From Mycetocola reblochoni REB411 (GTDB taxonomy: Bacteria > Actinomycetota > Actinomycetes > Actinomycetales > Microbacteriaceae), in NCBI RefSeq assembly GCF_900163835.1, contig NZ_FUKR01000004.1, positions 1 through 40,809 on the forward strand: a stretch of 40,809 nucleotides of DNA, in the 5' to 3' direction. Positions 39,273 through 40,809 of the stretch are shown piece after piece. Each line of letters starts with the position of its first letter. Position 1 is the first letter of the stretch. The notes under the pieces were generated by a model that was not told the DNA's origin, did no database searches, and was given only the letters and a program-made list of their open reading frames with translations. Position numbers and translations under genes: made by a program.

Positions 39273-40809
39273 GTGACCGACGCCGCGCTCGCCGCGGAAC
39301 GGGTGGTCCGCGCCCTCGCCTCGGCCACGAACGGCTTCCTCGCCGGGCTGCGCATCGTCGTGCCCGGCGACGGTGATGTCGCGGACGGCGTCCGACGCAT
39401 CCTCGGCGGGCTCGGCGCCAGGGTCGTCGCGACCCCCGGGCGCGGGACCGCCGCCCCCGTCCCGGCCGACTGCGACGTCGTGGTCGTGACCGAGGCATGG
39501 AACGGTGTCGGTGCTCCTTTGGTCGTCGATGCGCTCCCCGGTGCTGCCGCACGGTGGTCGGACGGGACGCCGGTCCGGCCCGGCGTCCGACGTCGGGGGG
39601 ACGGCGTGCTCGGCGTGCCCGTCGACGTCCACGCTCCGCCCCTCACGGGCGCCGGAGCCCCGGGACGTCGGGGCGATGCCGAGGGGCGGATGCGCTGGGC
39701 GGCGGAGCGGATGCCGGTCACCCGCGCGCTCGCCGCCGAGCTCGCGGAGCGCGGGCTGCTCGCCGGACGGCGGGTCCTGGTCAGCCTCGTGCTCGAGCCG
39801 AAGACCTCTGTGCTCGCGCGTGCGCTGCGCGATGCGGGGGCCGACCCCGTCCTGTTCGCCAACTGCGCGGAGACCGACGGGGAGGTCGCGGCGGTGCTGC
39901 GCCGCTCCGGCTTCGTCGTCCACGCCGCGGAGGGTCCCGTCGTCGCCGCGGAGCGCGCGGCGATCGACCGGCGCAACGCCCTCGCCGCGCTCGACACGGA
40001 GCCCGACCTCCTCATCGACGACGGAGCGCAGCTCCTCCGGCTCGCACACCTGGAGCGACCGGGCGTGCTGGCGGGGCTGCTCGCGGCGGAGGAGACGACG
40101 TCGGGCGTCCGGGCGGCCGCGGCGATGGGGGACCAGCTGCGTGTGCCTGTCGTCGCCGTCAACGACGCCTCGACCAAGACGGGCGTCGACAACCGCCACG
40201 GCACGGGGCACAGCTGTGTCCTCGCCGTCGCCGACCTGCTCGACCGTGCCCGGCCGCGCGCCCGCGGGCAGTGCGGAACCCGCTGGAGCGTCTACGGTTT
40301 CGGGCCGGTCGGCGAGGGCACGGCCGAGGCCGCGCGGGCGCTCGGCGCCGTGGTCACCGTCGTCGAGCCGGACCCCCTGCGGGCGATGGCCGCGCTGCAC
40401 CGCGGCTTCGACGTCGGCGACGCCGTGCCCGCGGCCGACGCCGACGTGCTGATCAGCGCGAGCGGCCGGAGGGCGACGCTCGGCCGCGACATTCTCGATG
40501 CGGCACCCGACGCGGCGGTGATCGCGGTGGCCGGCGGCGTCGACGGCGAGGTCGCGTTCGGGGAGCTGGCGGACGCCGGCTACCGGCGGCTGGACTGCGC
40601 CGCCGCGGGGGGACCCGACGTCGCAGCCGTCGAGGGCATCGGCCTGCTCCGTGCCCCCGACGGGCGCACGCTGCTGCTGCTCGCGGACGGCGACGGCGTC
40701 AACTACGCCGCGGGGGAGGGCAACGCGGTCGAGGTGATGGACCTCTCCCTGGCGAGCCAGCTCGCCGCGCTGCGCCAGCTGCTCGGCGGACCCGCCATCC
40801 CGCCGGGCG
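39273..40809 (+). CDS. Adenosylhomocysteinase-like protein with N-terminal extension (partial, 3' end off window)
   Basis: 512 codons are open to the right edge, from a GTG two bases after the guaB3 stop. Residues from about 138 on match the S-adenosylhomocysteine hydrolase fold: RWAAERMPV, IDDGAQLLRLAH (DD 249-250), EETTSGV (273-279), VNDASTKTGVDN (K302, D306, N307) and the NAD loop GFGPVGEG (342-349). Differences from the real enzyme are notable. The conserved substrate His of CLHM/CLHL reads Leu-Val-Leu (SLVLEPKT, 171-178). The C-terminal GHPS-like segment reads GEGNAVEVMD. Residues 1-137 are an added Rossmann-like region (RIVVPGDGDVADGV) absent from the usual enzyme. The substrate is therefore uncertain. 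Confidence 0.78.
   Translation, partial: MTDAALAAERVVRALASATNGFLAGLRIVVPGDGDVADGVRRILGGLGARVVATPGRGTAAPVPADCDVVVVTEAWNGVGAPLVVDALPGAAARWSDGTPVRPGVRRRGDGVLGVPVDVHAPPLTGAGAPGRRGDAEGRMRWAAERMPVTRALAAELAERGLLAGRRVLVSLVLEPKTSVLARALRDAGADPVLFANCAETDGEVAAVLRRSGFVVHAAEGPVVAAERAAIDRRNALAALDTEPDLLIDDGAQLLRLAHLERPGVLAGLLAAEETTSGVRAAAAMGDQLRVPVVAVNDASTKTGVDNRHGTGHSCVLAVADLLDRARPRARGQCGTRWSVYGFGPVGEGTAEAARALGAVVTVVEPDPLRAMAALHRGFDVGDAVPAADADVLISASGRRATLGRDILDAAPDAAVIAVAGGVDGEVAFGELADAGYRRLDCAAAGGPDVAAVEGIGLLRAPDGRTLLLLADGDGVNYAAGEGNAVEVMDLSLASQLAALRQLLGGPAIPPG

Overview
The window is a high-GC (roughly 70%) actinobacterial chromosome segment. The evidence is a GuaB3-type IMP dehydrogenase paralog, a mycothiol-synthase-like tandem GNAT, CIRCE-controlled groES, many GTG starts, and an infA-rpmJ-rpsM-rpsK-rpoA-rplQ order with no rpsD. 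This fits Micrococcales and most resembles Microbacteriaceae, but the genus cannot be named from sequence reading alone. It is core chromosome: I see no insertion sequence, prophage, CRISPR array, tRNA or rRNA.

Layout. 1-5186: mannitol uptake and oxidation. A PRD-type regulator (mtlR, cut by the left edge) is divergent from a stand-alone EIIB, mtlA (EIICB), mtlF (EIIA) and mtlD. 5541-8587: translation/transcription cluster (infA, rpmJ, rpsM, rpsK, rpoA, rplQ). A GNAT gene and truA follow, then rplM-rpsI-glmM. 13356-18484: an Azt-type zinc importer. The ATPase gene faces left and carries a frameshift. The permease, an AztD-like lipoprotein, the zinc-binding AztC and a second AztD lipoprotein face right. 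18598-20445: an orphan glycine-betaine-type binding protein and a four-helix membrane protein.

20409-27842: coaA is divergent from a tightly coupled run glmS-acpS-alr-tsaE-tsaB-rimI-tsaD-DUF4190-like. It joins UDP-GlcNAc and D-Ala supply for the wall with fatty-acid carrier activation and tRNA t6A formation. 27960-30714: a THUMP-like methyltransferase on the minus strand, groES with two CIRCE elements around its promoter, and a rarD-like transporter gene broken by two lesions. 30721-33964: a two-gene minus-strand locus (membrane GT2 synthase plus polytopic membrane protein), probably for a cell-surface glycan. 34208-40809: guaB, map, an XRE regulator, a hypothetical membrane protein, guaB3, and an adenosylhomocysteinase-like gene with an N-terminal extension, cut by the right edge.

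The most striking regulatory theme is a recurring TANNNT-N6/7-start codon arrangement, which predicts leaderless mRNAs for about a dozen genes. These include both genes of the divergent zinc locus, whose two -10 boxes flank one Zur/Fur-like palindrome, and both genes of the 34-bp coaA/glmS spacer. The less ordinary protein-level signals are the paired AztD-like lipoproteins, the non-canonical adenosylhomocysteinase-like protein, and the GT2 enzyme with a GspE/MshE-type N-terminal segment. I do not see a clearly new defence or mobile system here.
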